Source: Tolypeutes matacus
Lineage: Eukaryota; Chordata; Mammalia; Cingulata; Chlamyphoridae
Assembly (NCBI GenBank): GCA_026826555.1
Contig: JAKSZT010004976.1
Span: forward strand, 8,345,658-8,409,657
Length of the DNA: 64,000 bases
Direction: 5' to 3'
Below are positions 10,876 to 22,499 of this stretch, piece by piece; within the stretch, counting starts at the first letter, position 1, and every line of letters starts with the position of its first letter. The notes beneath the pieces were generated by a model. The model made no database searches. It was not told where the DNA came from and saw only the letters and a program-made list of their open reading frames with translations. The position numbers and the translations under genes were made by a program.

Positions 10876-10949
10876 CACTGATATTTTTGTGTTTGTTTAT
10901 TATGCAGTAGTGGCTGCCCAATACAGTCAGCCATCACTATATGACCTAA

Positions 10950-11035
10950 CTACAACAATCCTGTTTCACAGATGAGGAAACTAAGGTCAAATAATGTGTC
11001 TAATGTCATATAGCTAATAAGCTAATTAGTCATGT
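10950..11035 (+). mobile_element. MIR fragment
   Basis: GTTTCACAGATGAGGAAACT followed by a GCTAATAAG-type segment, the MIR core 3' half. Confidence 0.6.
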
Positions 11036-11325
11036 GACCTTGGGACATATTGCCTCTGGACCTAGGCTAGGTGAGATGGTAGTTTGTGGTGGTGGTTTTT
11101 TAAGCCATTTTGAGTGGAAGGTTATATTACCTGCAGCCTAAAGCATCCTGCCTGATGCACCTGCGTAGCCTTCTCCCTACCTCATCACTCCCCTCCTCAT
11201 CTTCTCTAGCCCAGAGAATCTCTGACTAGCCTGAGGAGAAAGCTTTGCTTTTCCCAAACATTAGTTTATATCTCGGTTCCTCTAAGGCCCAAAGGTTTAG
11301 ACTTTTGGGCCACAAAAGCCAGTGC

Positions 11326-11436
11326 AGGGGGACGGATGTGGCTCAAATGGTTGGGTGTCCATCTCCCATATGGAGGGACCCGGGTTCGATCTCCGGGACC
11401 TCCCGGTAAAAAACAAACAAAAAAACAAACAAACAA
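11326..11436 (+). mobile_element. tRNA-like SINE monomer with TSD
   Basis: GGATGTGGCTCAAATGGTTG (A box) and GGGTTCGATCTCC (B box), then an A/AAAC tail. Direct repeats AAAAGCCAGTGCA lie at 11313-11325 and ~11438-11450. Confidence 0.9.
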
Positions 11437-11804
11437 AAAAAGCCAGTGCATCTAGTTTTCTGTCTGTAGAAATACAGGGTGGAAAAGAATAAGTTCCAAG
11501 AGATCCCAAACAAAAAGTGGAGAACAAAATGAAATTAAATGCTAGGCCTGTTTCTACCTGCAGGAGAAGAGAAGGTGAGTTCTTTTCCTTATTCACTCAC
11601 AGTCAGTCAGCTACCAAAAGCTCAGACAGGCTTTCAGACACAGAGGAGTTTCTGAAAGTGAGATGAGCCTGGAAGTGAGGAGAGCATCTGCCCAACCCTG
11701 GAGGGACCATATGCTTCAGGGCAGGGGCTAAGCAAAGGAATTGCAGGATGGGAGTGTGGGAGATAAATGGACAAACGGATTTTCATTCTTGATTAGTCCT
11801 GGAG

Positions 11805-11980
11805 CCAGCAGTTCTCAACATTGGCCATCCATTAGAATCACCTGGGGAGCTTTTAAAAATCCCCATGCCCACGTCATAACCCAGACCAACTATGTCGATT
11901 CCCTGAGGGTAGGACCCAGGTATCAGTGTTTTGTGCATCCAACGTGCAGTTAAGGTGGAGAATCACAGTTCCAGCCCCAT
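11805..11980 (+). mobile_element. MER5A-like hAT MITE
   Basis: GCAGTTCTCAACATTGGCC, TAGAATCACCTGGGGAGCTT and GGTGGAGAATCACAG match the MER5A/B pattern. Confidence 0.65.
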
Positions 11981-12004
11981 TTTAACTCGAGTTTCTTGGT
12001 CCAC

Positions 12005-12185
12005 TCTACTGAGGGTAACTGCCATTATTGGACCTACCAGCTATGTCCTTCACATGCTACCTCACATGCTACCTCAACATGGTCCTCGCAACAAAAGACA
12101 TATTTTAAACAAACAGGGAAACTGAGGCACGGCCACCAAGTGACAGATGCAGGAGTCAAGCCCAAGCAGTCTGGTTCGTGGGGCC
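12005..12185 (+). mobile_element. Diverged MIR
   Basis: AACAGGGAAACTGAGGCAC, GGCCACCAAGTGACAGATGC and GGAGTCAAGCCCAAGCAGTC follow the MIR 3' half. Confidence 0.55.
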
Positions 12186-12835
12186 AAATTCTTCACAGCC
12201 ACACCACATCCCCAAGTGCTCATTGACAGAGAATTAGGAGAGAAAAGAGAACTCTCTGTGAGGTTTAGAAGGGGCCAGGGCTGGTGGGAAGAGTGAGCAG
12301 TCTGCTGTTGACAATTGGAGGGAGCCAAGGGAAGGAAGCCAGGCTCCTGGGATGGCGCCTCGTGGGTCCAGGCCTTCAAGATGAAAGAGAGTCAGCAGCC
12401 TCTTCTCTCCAGGGCTCAGAAACCAGCACTGGGCGATTATTTGGACTGAGGACCAGCTGAAGGCCTAGGAAAGATTCTGCCAGATCCGCCTGTGGGTTGT
12501 TTTTGTCTCGGTCTTGGTCCTTCTCTTTCCTTAGACCCTTCCCACCTCCACACATTCATTAGTACTCATGAAATAGACTTTTGAGGGACCCCCTCCTCAC
12601 AAATTCTCCAAATAGGACCTTAGATTCGGGAGAGGATCACCACTTTTTGTAGAAAGAACTCATAAAAATAAATGAAGAAAATCACCAAGATCCCCCGATC
12701 CCTTGAGATTAATAGACAAAAGACATGGACAACTTACAGAAGAATAAATGCTACCAGAAAACCACGGGAAATGTTCAACCACACTAGTAATTTTGTAAAC
12801 GGAAAATTACTGCCTATTTAAACATTAGCAAAAAA
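12186..12835. other. No recognised feature
   Basis: Intergenic. An L1M-like run (AGAATAAATGCTACCAGAAA) may occupy 12660-12840. Confidence 0.4.
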
Positions 12836-12847
12836 ATGCTTTAAATG

Positions 12848-12926
12848 TGGGAAGGGAGCCGATGTAGCTCAGTGGTTGAGCGCCTGCTTCACATGTACGA
12901 GATCCCCAGTACCTCCTTTTAAAAGA
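12848..12926 (+). mobile_element. Short tRNA-like SINE with TSD
   Basis: GAGCCGATGTAGCTCAGTGG and CCCAGTACCTCC, with ATGCTTTAAATG repeated at 12836-12847 and 12927-12938. The B box is partly deleted. Confidence 0.8.
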
Positions 12927-12939
12927 ATGCTTTAAATGA

Positions 12940-13419
12940 TAATACCTAATTCTGGTAGTTTTGATGTGAGACTGTTGCCTTGACACATTAATGGCAGTAT
13001 TTTTAAGCTATTGCAGTGACTTGAGAACAATAGCAATGAAAATATTCACATCCTTGGACTTAAGAATTCCACAACTGGACTCTTTATCCAGAGGTTAAAA
13101 AAGAAATCCAATCCATGGCAAAAAACCTCAGGGATTAATTAAACTTCACTGCTATGTTATTTGTAAAACAGTTTGCTAGGGAGAACTAGAGGAAGAGGAG
13201 GTGGGGTTCTGCAGTTAGTGTTGGTTTTAGCGCAATAGGAAGTGTCGCGGTTTGGGGTTTGGGCTTTATACCCGGGAGGAGCGTGTGTCACCTCACCGCA
13301 GCAAACCCCGGGGCCTTGCAAACCCCGCTCCCGGGCAGCTGGTTTATGCCCTGCGGTCGGTCGGTTGGTGGCCCGGTGGCCTTTAATCTCTGTTCTCCTT
13401 TGTCCCTTTTTATCTCAGG
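12940..13419. other. No recognised feature; turns GC-rich near 13250
   Basis: AT-rich L1-like text to ~13150, then the upstream flank of the SLC39A8 retrocopy. No gene signal. Confidence 0.4.
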
Positions 13420-13597
13420 CTCTCCAGGAGGCTCGTAGGCCCGCCCTGCCTGTCGCTCCCCTTACCCCCCGCCACGCTGCTCCTTCAAACCCCCGGGGGC
13501 CTCGGGGGACAAGGGGCGCCCCGCCCCGCGCGCTCCCGCTGCGCCCTGCGCGTTCCCGCGTGCGCCAGCCCGTGGCCCTCAAAGACAGCGCTAGCCC
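13420..13597 (+). pseudogene. GC-rich probable 5' UTR of the SLC39A8 retrocopy
   Basis: Very GC-rich block (CCCGCC, GGGGCGCCCCGCC) in an AT-rich neighbourhood, immediately upstream of the ZIP8-like signal-peptide codons. It fits a copied CpG-island 5' UTR. The left boundary is approximate. Confidence 0.5.
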
Positions 13598-14897
13598 GGC
13601 TGTCCCGGGCCCGGACGGCGCCGGGCTCCTTCTGCTGGCGGCCACCAGCCTGGGAGGGGAGGGGGCGGGGCCCGGCTGGCCTTCAGCGAGGATGTCCTGG
13701 GCGTGGTCGGTGCCGACCGCAGCCTGTCGGGGGCGCAGCACTTCAACCGGTGCTTATCTGCTGAGGAGATCTTTTCCCTTCATGGCTTTTCAAATTCGAC
13801 CCAGATAACCAGCTCTAACGTCTCTGTCATCTGTCCAGTTTTACAGCAATTGAACTTTCACCCTTGTGAGGCTCAGCCCAAGCACGAAAAAAGACCAAGT
13901 CTTTCAGACGTTTGGGGATATGGATTCCTGTCAGTGACAATCATTAATCTGGCGTCTCTGGATTGACTTTTGACTCCACTGATAAACCTTATTTCCAGGA
14001 GATTTTGACCTTTTTTGTGGAACTGGCCATCGGGACTCTGTTTTCAAATGCAATTTTCCAACTTATTCCAGAGGCATTTGGATTCAATCCCAAAGTTGAC
14101 AACTATGTAGAGAAGGCTGTGTTTGGTGGGTTCTTCCCACTTTCCTTTGTTGAAAGAATGCTTACAATGTTACTAAAGACGTGTGGTCAGAATGATCATG
14201 CCCACTTTGGAAATCATGACTTTGGTTCTTCTCAGGAAAGAACTCCTCAACCCAAAATGTTACAGGTCACTAGTGGCGTAATGGGCTGCACAAATCCAGC
14301 TATCATGCAACCTAATGGGCACCCCCATCTTGATAATGTCAGCGTAGTATCTCTACAGGATGGAAAAAGGGAGTCAAGTTCACGTACATGTTTGAAGGGG
14401 CCCAACCTGTCAGAAATAGGGACAATTGCCTGGCTGGTGACTCTCAGTGACGCCCTCCACAATTTCACTGATGGACTGGCAATGGGGGCTTCCTTCACCT
14501 TGTCTCTTCTTCAGGGACTCAGAACTTCTATAGCCATCCTGTGTGAGGAGTTTCCTCCTGATTTAGGGACTTCATGATCCTGCTCGGTTCCAGGATGAGT
14601 GCCCGACAGGCTTTGCTATTCAGCTAGCTTGCGTCTTCCTGCTATGTTGGCCTGGCTTTTGGCATTTTGGTGGGCAACAATTTTGCCCCAAATATTATGT
14701 TTGCACTCACTGGAGGCATGTTCCTGTATATTTCCTTGGCAGATAGGTTTCAAGAGATGAATGATATGTTGAGAGAAAAGGTAACTGGAAGAAAAACAGA
14801 TTTCACCTTCTTTGTTGTTCAGAAGGCTGGACTGCTAACTGGATTCATAGCCATTCTGCTCATTACTTTGTTTGCAGGAGAAATTGAATTGGAGTAA
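13598..14897 (+). pseudogene. SLC39A8: SLC39A8 (ZIP8) processed retropseudogene
   Basis: Intronless copy of the ZIP8 divalent-metal transporter. Recognisable blocks in order: [12 protein letters not shown] (signal peptide), [118 protein letters not shown] and the C-terminal AGEIELE plus TAA at 14895-14897. Damage: the start codon is lost near 13598, a block of about 20 codons is missing between GAQ and HFN (13740), there are frameshifts near 13740-13780, a stop at 13964-13966, and further shifts after 14575. The ZIP8 signature EEFPHELGD reads EEFPPDLG, losing the key His and Glu. No poly(A) tail is placed with certainty. It was host-derived and L1-mobilised (inference). Confidence 0.93.
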
Positions 14898-16485
14898 AGG
14901 AAGTGAAATAGTGTTGTTAAGAAGACATTTAATAAATAATAATAATAAAACATCTCCAAAGGTATTTTTAAGCTGATCCTATTTAGTTAAAAGATAATTT
15001 TGTTTTGAATTCTAGATCAAGAAAACTAATTATAGGTTTCTGTGAAATAGGCCATTATTTGTTGTTAAAAGGCTTCAAAAGGTTTTTAGTTCCAGTTCAA
15101 AATGCCTGGTATCCTGGATCTTTGATCAATATCCACTTTTCCATGTTTCCTACATACTAGAAAACCATCCTGAAGCAAGACTTGCATTCTACAATCACTC
15201 AGACACCAAGAACCAGAGAAAAATACAAACTAGGTCATGTAAGCCTTTGGAACTCTATGGTAGGATCAAAGTTCAAGTGGATTCAGAGTGGCTTAGCTTC
15301 AATTAATTTATAGCTAAGACTTGTAAGGGCAAGGACATCAAAATGTGGAAGAGAATCGAAATGCATACAAAACAGATATAAATGATTCCAAGGCCTTAAT
15401 GAACTGAAGAAAGAATGATTGCTCACAGTTTTTGCTTTGTTTTATATTTCAGTTAGGGACTTGTAGGATTGTTTAAAATAATATGAATTCCAAATTATGA
15501 AATCAATAAAGTTTCGCTAGCCCTACTAAGTTCAGCCTTTGATACTTTATCTCTGTTTATCAGAGTCCATTAAAAAAACACAGAATTTCTTTTTAATAGT
15601 TTATGTTTTGGATGCATCCATTACAAATTGCAGAACAGTATGTAAAGCTGGTTACAGTTCAGCTTGGGTGTATAATGCATTTGTTTTGTGAATGTGAAGA
15701 ATATGTTGGTTTGTAGAAAGAAATCAAATGAAATTTTATGCAATTTTTTTTAAAGGATGTATTTATTTACTTTCATCCATTTTTACCCCAACCCCTGTTT
15801 TTACTGTTTCTGTGTCCTTTCGCTGGAAGACTGTGTCTGTTTCCTGCCCTCTCTTCTCATCCTTCTCCTCATGTTTTTCACTTGGATTCAATCCTCAAAA
15901 CCTCCGATGTGGGAGAGAGGTGTCCTACCGCCTGTGCCACCTTAGTTCCTGGTTTTTCGCTGCGTCTAGTCTTGGCTCTCCTTTGTGTCACTCTCCTGTT
16001 ACGTCATCATCTTGCTGTGTGGCTCACAGGGCCTGGCGGCGTACCCGCACACGGGGTCCTGGTGGCCCACGCGCCTTCTATATTTTTCTTTTTTTTTTAA
16101 TTTTTACTGGGAGGTCCCAAGGATTGAACCCAGGTCCCTCCATATGAGAAATGGACCCCCAACCACCTGAGCCGCATCCTTCCCCCTATGCATTTAAAAA
16201 TAAGCACAATTATTTCACAAAGAGTTGTTTGTTTTTTAAATAAATGCAAAGCAACAGCTAGGCTGCTGGTGCATCAAGGATTGATCAATTAGAGAACACA
16301 GCTCCTTATGGATGATTGGGCATCATTAAGAAAAGACTCCTCTGTGTTTAGTGTACATTTTTGCTGGACGGGATACTTTGGGGGAAAAAATTCAGCATAC
16401 AATGGCTATTTTTCTACCTTTTGTAAAAGATAAAGCCTGTATATTCATTTAGCAGATATAGAAAGTTGTTCTAAATCGAACATCC
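14898..16485 (+). pseudogene. Probable 3' UTR of the SLC39A8 retrocopy, split by a SINE
   Basis: AT-rich sequence continuous with the pseudogene. An AATAAA lies at 15504-15509 but no A tail follows, so the copied 3' UTR may extend further. A SINE interrupts at 15745-16187. The 3' boundary is not resolved. Confidence 0.45.
15745..16187 (-). mobile_element. Composite SINE, antisense
   Basis: Antisense of the two-unit SINE: GATTCAATCCTCAAAACCTC (second unit), GTCATCATCTTGCTGTGTGG linker and AGGATTGAACCCAGGTCCCT (first unit). TATGCA recurs on both sides (15737-15742 and 16185-16190). Confidence 0.85.
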
Positions 16486-16547
16486 ATTTACTCACAATAA
16501 AAAAAATAAAATAAATAAAATAAAAAATAAATAAAAATAAATAAATA
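16486..16547 (+). repeat. AAAT-rich tail-only insertion with 13-bp TSD
   Basis: The 62-bp insert is ATTTACTCAC plus an (AAAT)n tract, flanked by AAATYGAACATCC at 16473-16485 and 16548-16560. It looks like a retroposon reduced to its tail. Confidence 0.6.
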
Positions 16548-16819
16548 AAATTGAACATCCTAACCCCAATTCACACTTCAACTCCGGAGTCACTTAAAGA
16601 TGATTTGACAGTGAAGAAAATGATTGCTAAAAGCCAACAATTATCTCAGAAATTACATTTTCTCACAGACCATAAAATGTTTTTTGCTTAGCAATAATGC
16701 AAATTTGATGAATACCTAATGTGTATGGTAATGTATATTTCTTTTTGTGACTGACAATTTAAAAAAATTGTTTGACTAAATGGTAAACACCTTTGATACT
16801 AAAAAAACAAAATAGAATC

Positions 16820-17125
16820 AGAAATAAAGTAAAAGAATACTGAAGGAAATAGAGCCAATGAAAATAGGTTATGAAAACCATTTAGCAACTTGAAAAAATG
16901 ATTGCTATATAACATGAAGTGATAAAAGTAGGATACAAAACTTCATGTGTACCAGGATTAAACTATGCTTGAAAAACCAGCTGACAAAAAAATTAGAAAG
17001 GAATTCACTAAAAATGAAAGCAATTTCAGAGTAAAAACTTGTTTTTTCCTTTATTTTAGAATTTTTCTATATTGTTTTCATTAATTTATATACAAAACAT
17101 TTGAATTAAAAAAAAAAAAAAACAC
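16820..17125 (+). mobile_element. L1M 3' end with poly(A)
   Basis: AGTAGGATACAAAACTTCAT and a T-rich 3' UTR ending in A(15) at 17109-17123. Confidence 0.5.
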
Positions 17126-17409
17126 AACTACCTGGCAGCAGGATGGAAGATGGATCGAAAGCAGGAGAACAATTAGCAAGGAATGCCCAGTTAAGGTGAG
17201 AGAAAGGGCTATGGAGGCAGCGGGGTCTGAGTCAAGAAATAGGAGGCCGGATGACCTCATGCTTGGTCAGGAGGGATATGGATGGAGTAAATTGTGGCTG
17301 AGGATTGTAGCTTGGGCAAGGCATTGAATAGTCAGTGCCATCTGAGCTAGAAAACTCAGCAAGGGAAGAAGACTGTCAGCAAAAAGGGCCTTCTTCTTTT
17401 CCTCCTCCT

Positions 17410-19190
17410 CTTTTTTTTTAATTAACAGCCTTATTGTGCTATCATTTGCATCCTATAAAGTCCTCCCATTTTAAGTATATGACTCAATGATCTTTAGTAG
17501 ATTTACAAAGTTGTACAGCCATCACTACAATCTCATTTTAGAACATTTCCAGACACAAACCTGAAACCCATTTGTAGTCACCCCCCATTCCAACCCCCCG
17601 CACTAGATAATAACTAATCTACTTGCTGTCTCACAGATTTGCCTTTGCTGGGGATTGCTTATAAAAGGCATCATACCATATGTATTCTTGTGTGTCTGGC
17701 TTCATTCACGGAGCATAATGTTTTTGACGTTCATCCATGTTGTAGTAATTAGTGCTTTGTTCCTTTTTTTTTTTTTTTTCTAAATAGTGTTCCATTCTTT
17801 GTATAGAGCACATTTTATTTATACATTCATCAGTTTTGGACATTTGGGTTGTTTCCCTTTTAGAGCTATTGTGAATAATGCTATGAACATTCATATATAG
17901 ATTCTTATGTCTTCATTTCTTGTGTGTAGATACCTAGAAATGGAATTGCTGAACCATATGATAATTCTAACATTTGGAAAAACGGCCAAACTGTTTTCCA
18001 ATGTGTCTGCACCATTTTATATTCCTACCAGCAATGTATTAGGGTTCTAATTTCTGCACAGCTTTGCCAATACTAATTATGTCTTTTTGATTATAGCTAT
18101 CCTATTGAATATGAAGGCGCATCTCATTGTGGGTTTGATTTACATTTTCCTAATGACTAGTAATGCTTAGCATCTTTTCATGGGCTTATTGGCCATTTGT
18201 ATATCTTCTTTGGAGAAATGTCTACTTAGGTCCTTTGCCCATTTTCTAATTGGGTAACCTGTCTTATTATTGAGTTGTAAGAATTCTTTATATATTCTGA
18301 GTATAAGTCCCTTATCAGATATATGATTTCCAAATATTTTCTCCCAGACTAAGGGTTGAATTTTCACTTTCTTGATGGTGTCTTTTTTTTTAAAGATTTA
18401 TTTTCTCACCCCCCTCCCCCCCAATGTTTGCACTTGCTGTCCGCTCTGTGTCTGCTTGTCTTTTTAGGAGGCACCAGAAACCGAACCCAGGACCTCCCAT
18501 GTGGAAGGGAGGTGCTCAATCGCTTGAGCTACTTCTGCTCCTTGCTTGTTGTGTCTCTCCTTGTTTCCTTGTTGTCTCCTTGTTGTGTCATCTTGTTGCA
18601 TCAGCTCACTGTCTTGCTCTCTTTAGGAGGCACTGGGAACCGAATCGGGACCTCCCACGTGGTAGGCGGGCACCCAACCACTCAAGCCACATTCATTTCC
18701 TGATGATGTCTTTTGAAGTATGAATGTTTTCAATTTTGAGTCCAATTTATAAATTTTTTCTTTTATTATATGTGCTTTTGATGTTGTATCTAAGAATCCA
18801 TTGCCTAACCCAAGATCTTGGAAATTTACTCCTATGTTTTTGCCAAGGGTTTTATAGTTTAGCTCTTTATATTTAGGTCTGTGATACATTTTGAGTTAAT
18901 TTTTTTGTACAGTGTGAGGTAAGAGCCTTAATTCATTTATTGCATGTCACTATTCAATTGACCCAGCATATTTGCTGAAAAGACTATTCCTTTCACATTG
19001 ATCACTTGATTATAAACATAAGGGTTTATTTCTGGGCTCTAAATTCTTTCTGTTGTTCTGTTTTTACTTATGCCATCACCTCACCATCATGACCACTGAA
19101 GCTTTGCAGTAAGTTTTGAAAATGCCAAGTGTAAGTCCTTCAACTTTGCTCTTGAATTTCTTCTTGAATTTCTCAAGTTTTCTGTTTAAC
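17410..19190 (-). mobile_element. L1M 3' part (ORF2 end/3' UTR), antisense
   Basis: Long, well-known L1M antisense text: ATTTGGGTTGTTTCCCTTTT, CCAAACTGTTTTCCAATGTG, CATCTTTTCATGGGCTTATT, CCCTTATCAGATATATGATT, CCATTGCCTAACCCAAGATC. Carries many stops. Hosts a SINE dimer at 18388-18699. Confidence 0.85.
18388..18699 (-). mobile_element. SINE dimer, antisense, inserted in L1M
   Basis: Two antisense units (AGGAGGCACCAGAAACCGAA and AGGAGGCACTGGGAACCGAA). TSD TGATGRTGTCTTTT lies at 18374-18387 and ~18700-18713. Confidence 0.85.
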
Positions 19191-19282
19191 ACTAACAAAA
19201 GTAAAAATATTTATTGACAAAAGTAAATATAATCAAATGTGTCAAATTATAAAGTGTGTGTGTGCGTATGTGTGGTTAACAG

Positions 19283-19535
19283 TGAAGGTTCTGGAGCCAG
19301 GCCGCCTGGGTTTGTTTACTAGCTCTGCCAGCTACTAGCTGTGAGAGTTTAGGCAAGTTAATCTCTCTGTGCCTCAGTTTTAATTGGGGAAAATGAGCAT
19401 CATAATAGTACCTGCCTCACTGAGCTGCTATGAGATTTTAATAAGTTTCTGAGTTAACACCTATAAATCTCTAAGAATGGTGCCTGGCACTTCAGAAACA
19501 CTCAGGAAATGTTAGGCATTATTATGATTAGTATT
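19283..19535 (+). mobile_element. MIR SINE, near full length
   Basis: GGTTCTGGAGCCAGGCCGCC, TGGGTTTGTTTACTAGCTCT, ATCTCTCTGTGCCTCAGTTT, GGTGCCTGGCACTTCAG. Confidence 0.85.
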
Positions 19536-19560
19536 GAGTGCGCTTTAAGACCTTGTATCT

Positions 19561-19740
19561 TTTTTTTTTTTAAAGATTTTATTTATTCATTCATTCATCC
19601 CCCCCCCCGCTGCTTGCGCTCGCCGGGTCAGCCACCCACGCCGTGCAGGCGGGCCCGCCTTCACCAGGAGGCCCCGGGAACCGAACCCGGGGCCTCCCAT
19701 ATTAAACGGGAGCCCCACTGATTGAGCCACAGCCGCTTCC
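19561..19740 (-). mobile_element. DAS-type SINE, antisense
   Basis: CCACGCCGTGCAGGCGGGCC, then CCGGGAACCGAACCCGGGGC and GATTGAGCCACAGCCGCTTC. A degenerate TSD TTGTATCT/CTGTATCT flanks it. Confidence 0.9.
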
Positions 19741-19928
19741 CTGTATCTCCTTTAAAATAGCAATTACATACTTATAAGAATATATTCTAAGGAAATAGTC
19801 ATGGATGTGCATCCAAATTTTCTTCAAGAATGTTTAATGCAATATTGTTTACAATAGAGAAATTAGAAACAAGGGGGATTTGTTAAATTACGGTATACTC
19901 ATATAAGGAAATCAATTCTATCATTAAA

Positions 19929-20021
19929 CATGATTTTTTTGTTTTTAGGAGGTACCAGGGATTGAACCCAGGACTTGATACGTGGTAAGCAGTACTCAAG
20001 AATTTGAGCTACATCTACTAC
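19929..20021 (-). mobile_element. tRNA-like SINE, antisense (first of two)
   Basis: AGGAGGTACCAGGGATTGAA, then GAGCTACATCTACTACC. Flanked by TAAACATGAT at 19925-19934 and ~20023-20032. Confidence 0.8.
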
Positions 20022-20037
20022 CTAAACATGATGTTTT

Positions 20038-20126
20038 TTTTTTTTTACCGGGAGGTACCGGGGATCGAACCCTGGTCTCTCCATATGGTAGACGGACGCC
20101 GAACCTCTTGAGCCACATCCGTTTCC
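20038..20126 (-). mobile_element. tRNA-like SINE, antisense (second of two)
   Basis: GGGAGGTACCGGGGATCGAA, then TTGAGCCACATCCGTTTCC. TAAACATGATGTTTT lies at ~20023-20037 and 20127-20141, so it reused the target of the previous insertion. Confidence 0.85.
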
Positions 20127-20388
20127 CTAAACATGATGTTTTAAAAACAATATTTGATAACCTCAAATGGTTTTTGTGACCACTTAAAGAAAAAGGTTAT
20201 AGAGCAAGTTTTACAATATGATCACATTTTAATTTAAAAATTAGTATATGCATAGGAAAAAGAAGCCTTGGAGAATTTACACCAAATTATTTAAAGTAAC
20301 TGGCTTTGCTGGGTTGGTTAAGACTCTTTGGTAGGTGGTAACAGAAGCCAATTTGAGTTCAAGTGAAAAGAGAGTAATTTGATACATA

Positions 20389-20630
20389 ATGTCCAGAAAA
20401 GGCAAATCTAGAGAAACAGAAAACAGATTTCTGGTTGCTTGGGGCTAGGTTTAGGAGTAGGGATTGATAGCAAACAAGAGTGGCAGAGATTTTTGGGGGG
20501 TGATGGAAATATTCTAAAACTGGATGGGTGAATGTTGCACAATTCCATAAATTTACTAAAAATCACTGAATTATACACTTTTAATTGGTGAATTTTATAG
20601 TATGTAAATTATACCTCAATAAAAAGTATT
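20389..20630 (+). mobile_element. L1M 3' end
   Basis: GAAACAGAAAACAGATTTCT, GGTGATGGAAATATTCTAAA, CACTGAATTATACACTTTTA, TATACCTCAATAAAAAGTAT: the standard L1M 3' terminus. Confidence 0.85.
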
Positions 20631-20984
20631 TGGGGGGGGGTATAATTTTCTATAAGAATGGAATGGGTGCAAGGAGAGGATTTTCTAGGTCCTGGGAGAA
20701 CTGGCAGCCAGGCCCTGGGGATGGGCCCCACTGTCAAGCCTGGCTGTGAGACCATCTTATCCTTCCTGTACCACTCCTTGCTGTAGACTGGCTCACAAAA
20801 GAGGAAAAAACAAAACCATGGCCACCCCAGAACTCTGCACTCCACCCACCACTGGCACGCACAACAATTTTCTAGCCTGGATGAGTTGTTCACCAGCTCT
20901 GCCCACCCCTTCCACCAAAGGGCAACTTCCAGGCTGGGCAGTCGCCATCTGAGGGACAGAACTTCACGTGATTTTTCTACACTG

Positions 20985-21435
20985 GTCCTCTGTGGTTGAC
21001 TATACTTTGGTGCTCCCCAATGGACCACATATCCTGGTATTCACCCCTATGCAGCCCTCCCACATGGCTCACGAGCTCAGCCACGTGACTAGCCCGGGTC
21101 AATGGCACATTAGTAAGCAGGTTGCAAGCAGAGGCTTGATAAGCACTTGCAATCAGGGCTTGTCCTTTTGGAATGTTCTTCTTGGAACCCAGTTGCCATG
21201 CCAGGAAGCATCCAGGAATCCACATGGAGAGGCCCACCTGGAAGAGAACTGAGGCCCTGGGCTGACCAGCTGAGCTTGCAGGCGCTTCCAGCTCACTGCC
21301 ACTGCCCCATTTCTCCAGCTGGCACCATATGGAGAGCTGTCCAGGAAGCCCACAGCATCCCAAGAGAAAAACTGGTGTGGGTGTAAGCCACTAGGTTTCA
21401 TGGTGCTTTCTTGCAGAGCAATTGATAACCAAAAC
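20985..21435 (+). mobile_element. MLT1-like LTR
   Basis: CTGCCCCATTTCTCCAGCTG and GTGTAAGCCACTAGGTTTCA, then GCAGAGCAATTGATAACC, as in MLT1 3' ends. Confidence 0.55.
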
Positions 21436-22499
21436 ATCCATGATTCTTCCTGTAATCAGAAACATTCTGGTAAGCGTTGAGATGTACAACCTTTAACAAA
21501 TACCAAGTGATGGGCATCAGATGGCAATCTGGCCAGACCCTCTCCTGTTAGGCTCCTGCAATAGCAGTGGAGTGGAGGCTATTTGCTGGCATTTTCATCT
21601 GGAATGACAGATGAAAAAACTTGCTTAATGAACTCAGGCTGTCCTTTAAGCTTAGAGCACTGCAACATAAAAGAACTGGACCTTGCTGCCCTGGGTGTAG
21701 AAGCTGCTTCCTTAAGAAAGCCTGGAAGGTTTTTTGCTCCACATCTGGAAGGCTAAAAGGCCATTGTTTGGATGCTGACACTAGTGTCATATAAACATGA
21801 CAGCATATTTTATAGTTTAATGTATCAGCCCCACAAAATACTTCATTTGCAAAGGGACCCTCCCTCCTTGACTAAAGAATCAAGGTTAGCTTTGCTAGAA
21901 ATGGGACTTGTGGACAGCATGGGATTCCTGAATGATCCACTGAGAACTCAGCATCACATCTGTGGTCTTCCTGCCAAAAGCACCCAACATCAATCTAAAC
22001 CTGCGGAAACAGCAGCTAGACCCCATGTAGTAAGAATCTGGCCTTACCCAAAGAGAGATCTGGCCTATGCCCTGGGTTTCTGGGATGTGTTAAAAGAAAT
22101 AAAGCAAAATAGAGTTTCTATAGTTAAGAGATTTAAAATGGAGCCAGGAGGTCACTCTGGAGGTTACTCTTAGGCAGGTCTCAGCCAGGTGTCACTAAAT
22201 GTCAAAGGCTGCAGAGCCTCAAGCAACAATGTTCCTCAAAACCCCACGGACATCCAGGCCATAAAACAAACCACAAGATAGAGAACTCAGTCAACTCCCT
22301 CATCTCAGGGACAACTGGAGTACCAAATATCCACCAGCCACAAACAACTTGTCTAACAATCTTTTGAAAACAATTGCCTGGAATGCCAAGACAGGACATG
22401 ATATGGGCTGTAATTTGAATCTGTGCTCCCTGAATTGCAATTCTAAGACCCCAAGTAAATGCCTCCATTGCCTTGCAGCTTAGTGTCACTTCTAGGTTG
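21436..22499. other. No confidently named feature
   Basis: Possibly ERV-derived (ATTTAAAATGGAGCCAGGAG at 22129) but not assignable by eye. Frames at 21772-22173 and 22202-22516 have no family resemblance. Confidence 0.35.

Noticed and set aside
13242..13808. 188-codon frame as a novel gene
   Set aside because: It spans the GC-rich 5' part of the SLC39A8 retrocopy in the wrong frame for most of its length.
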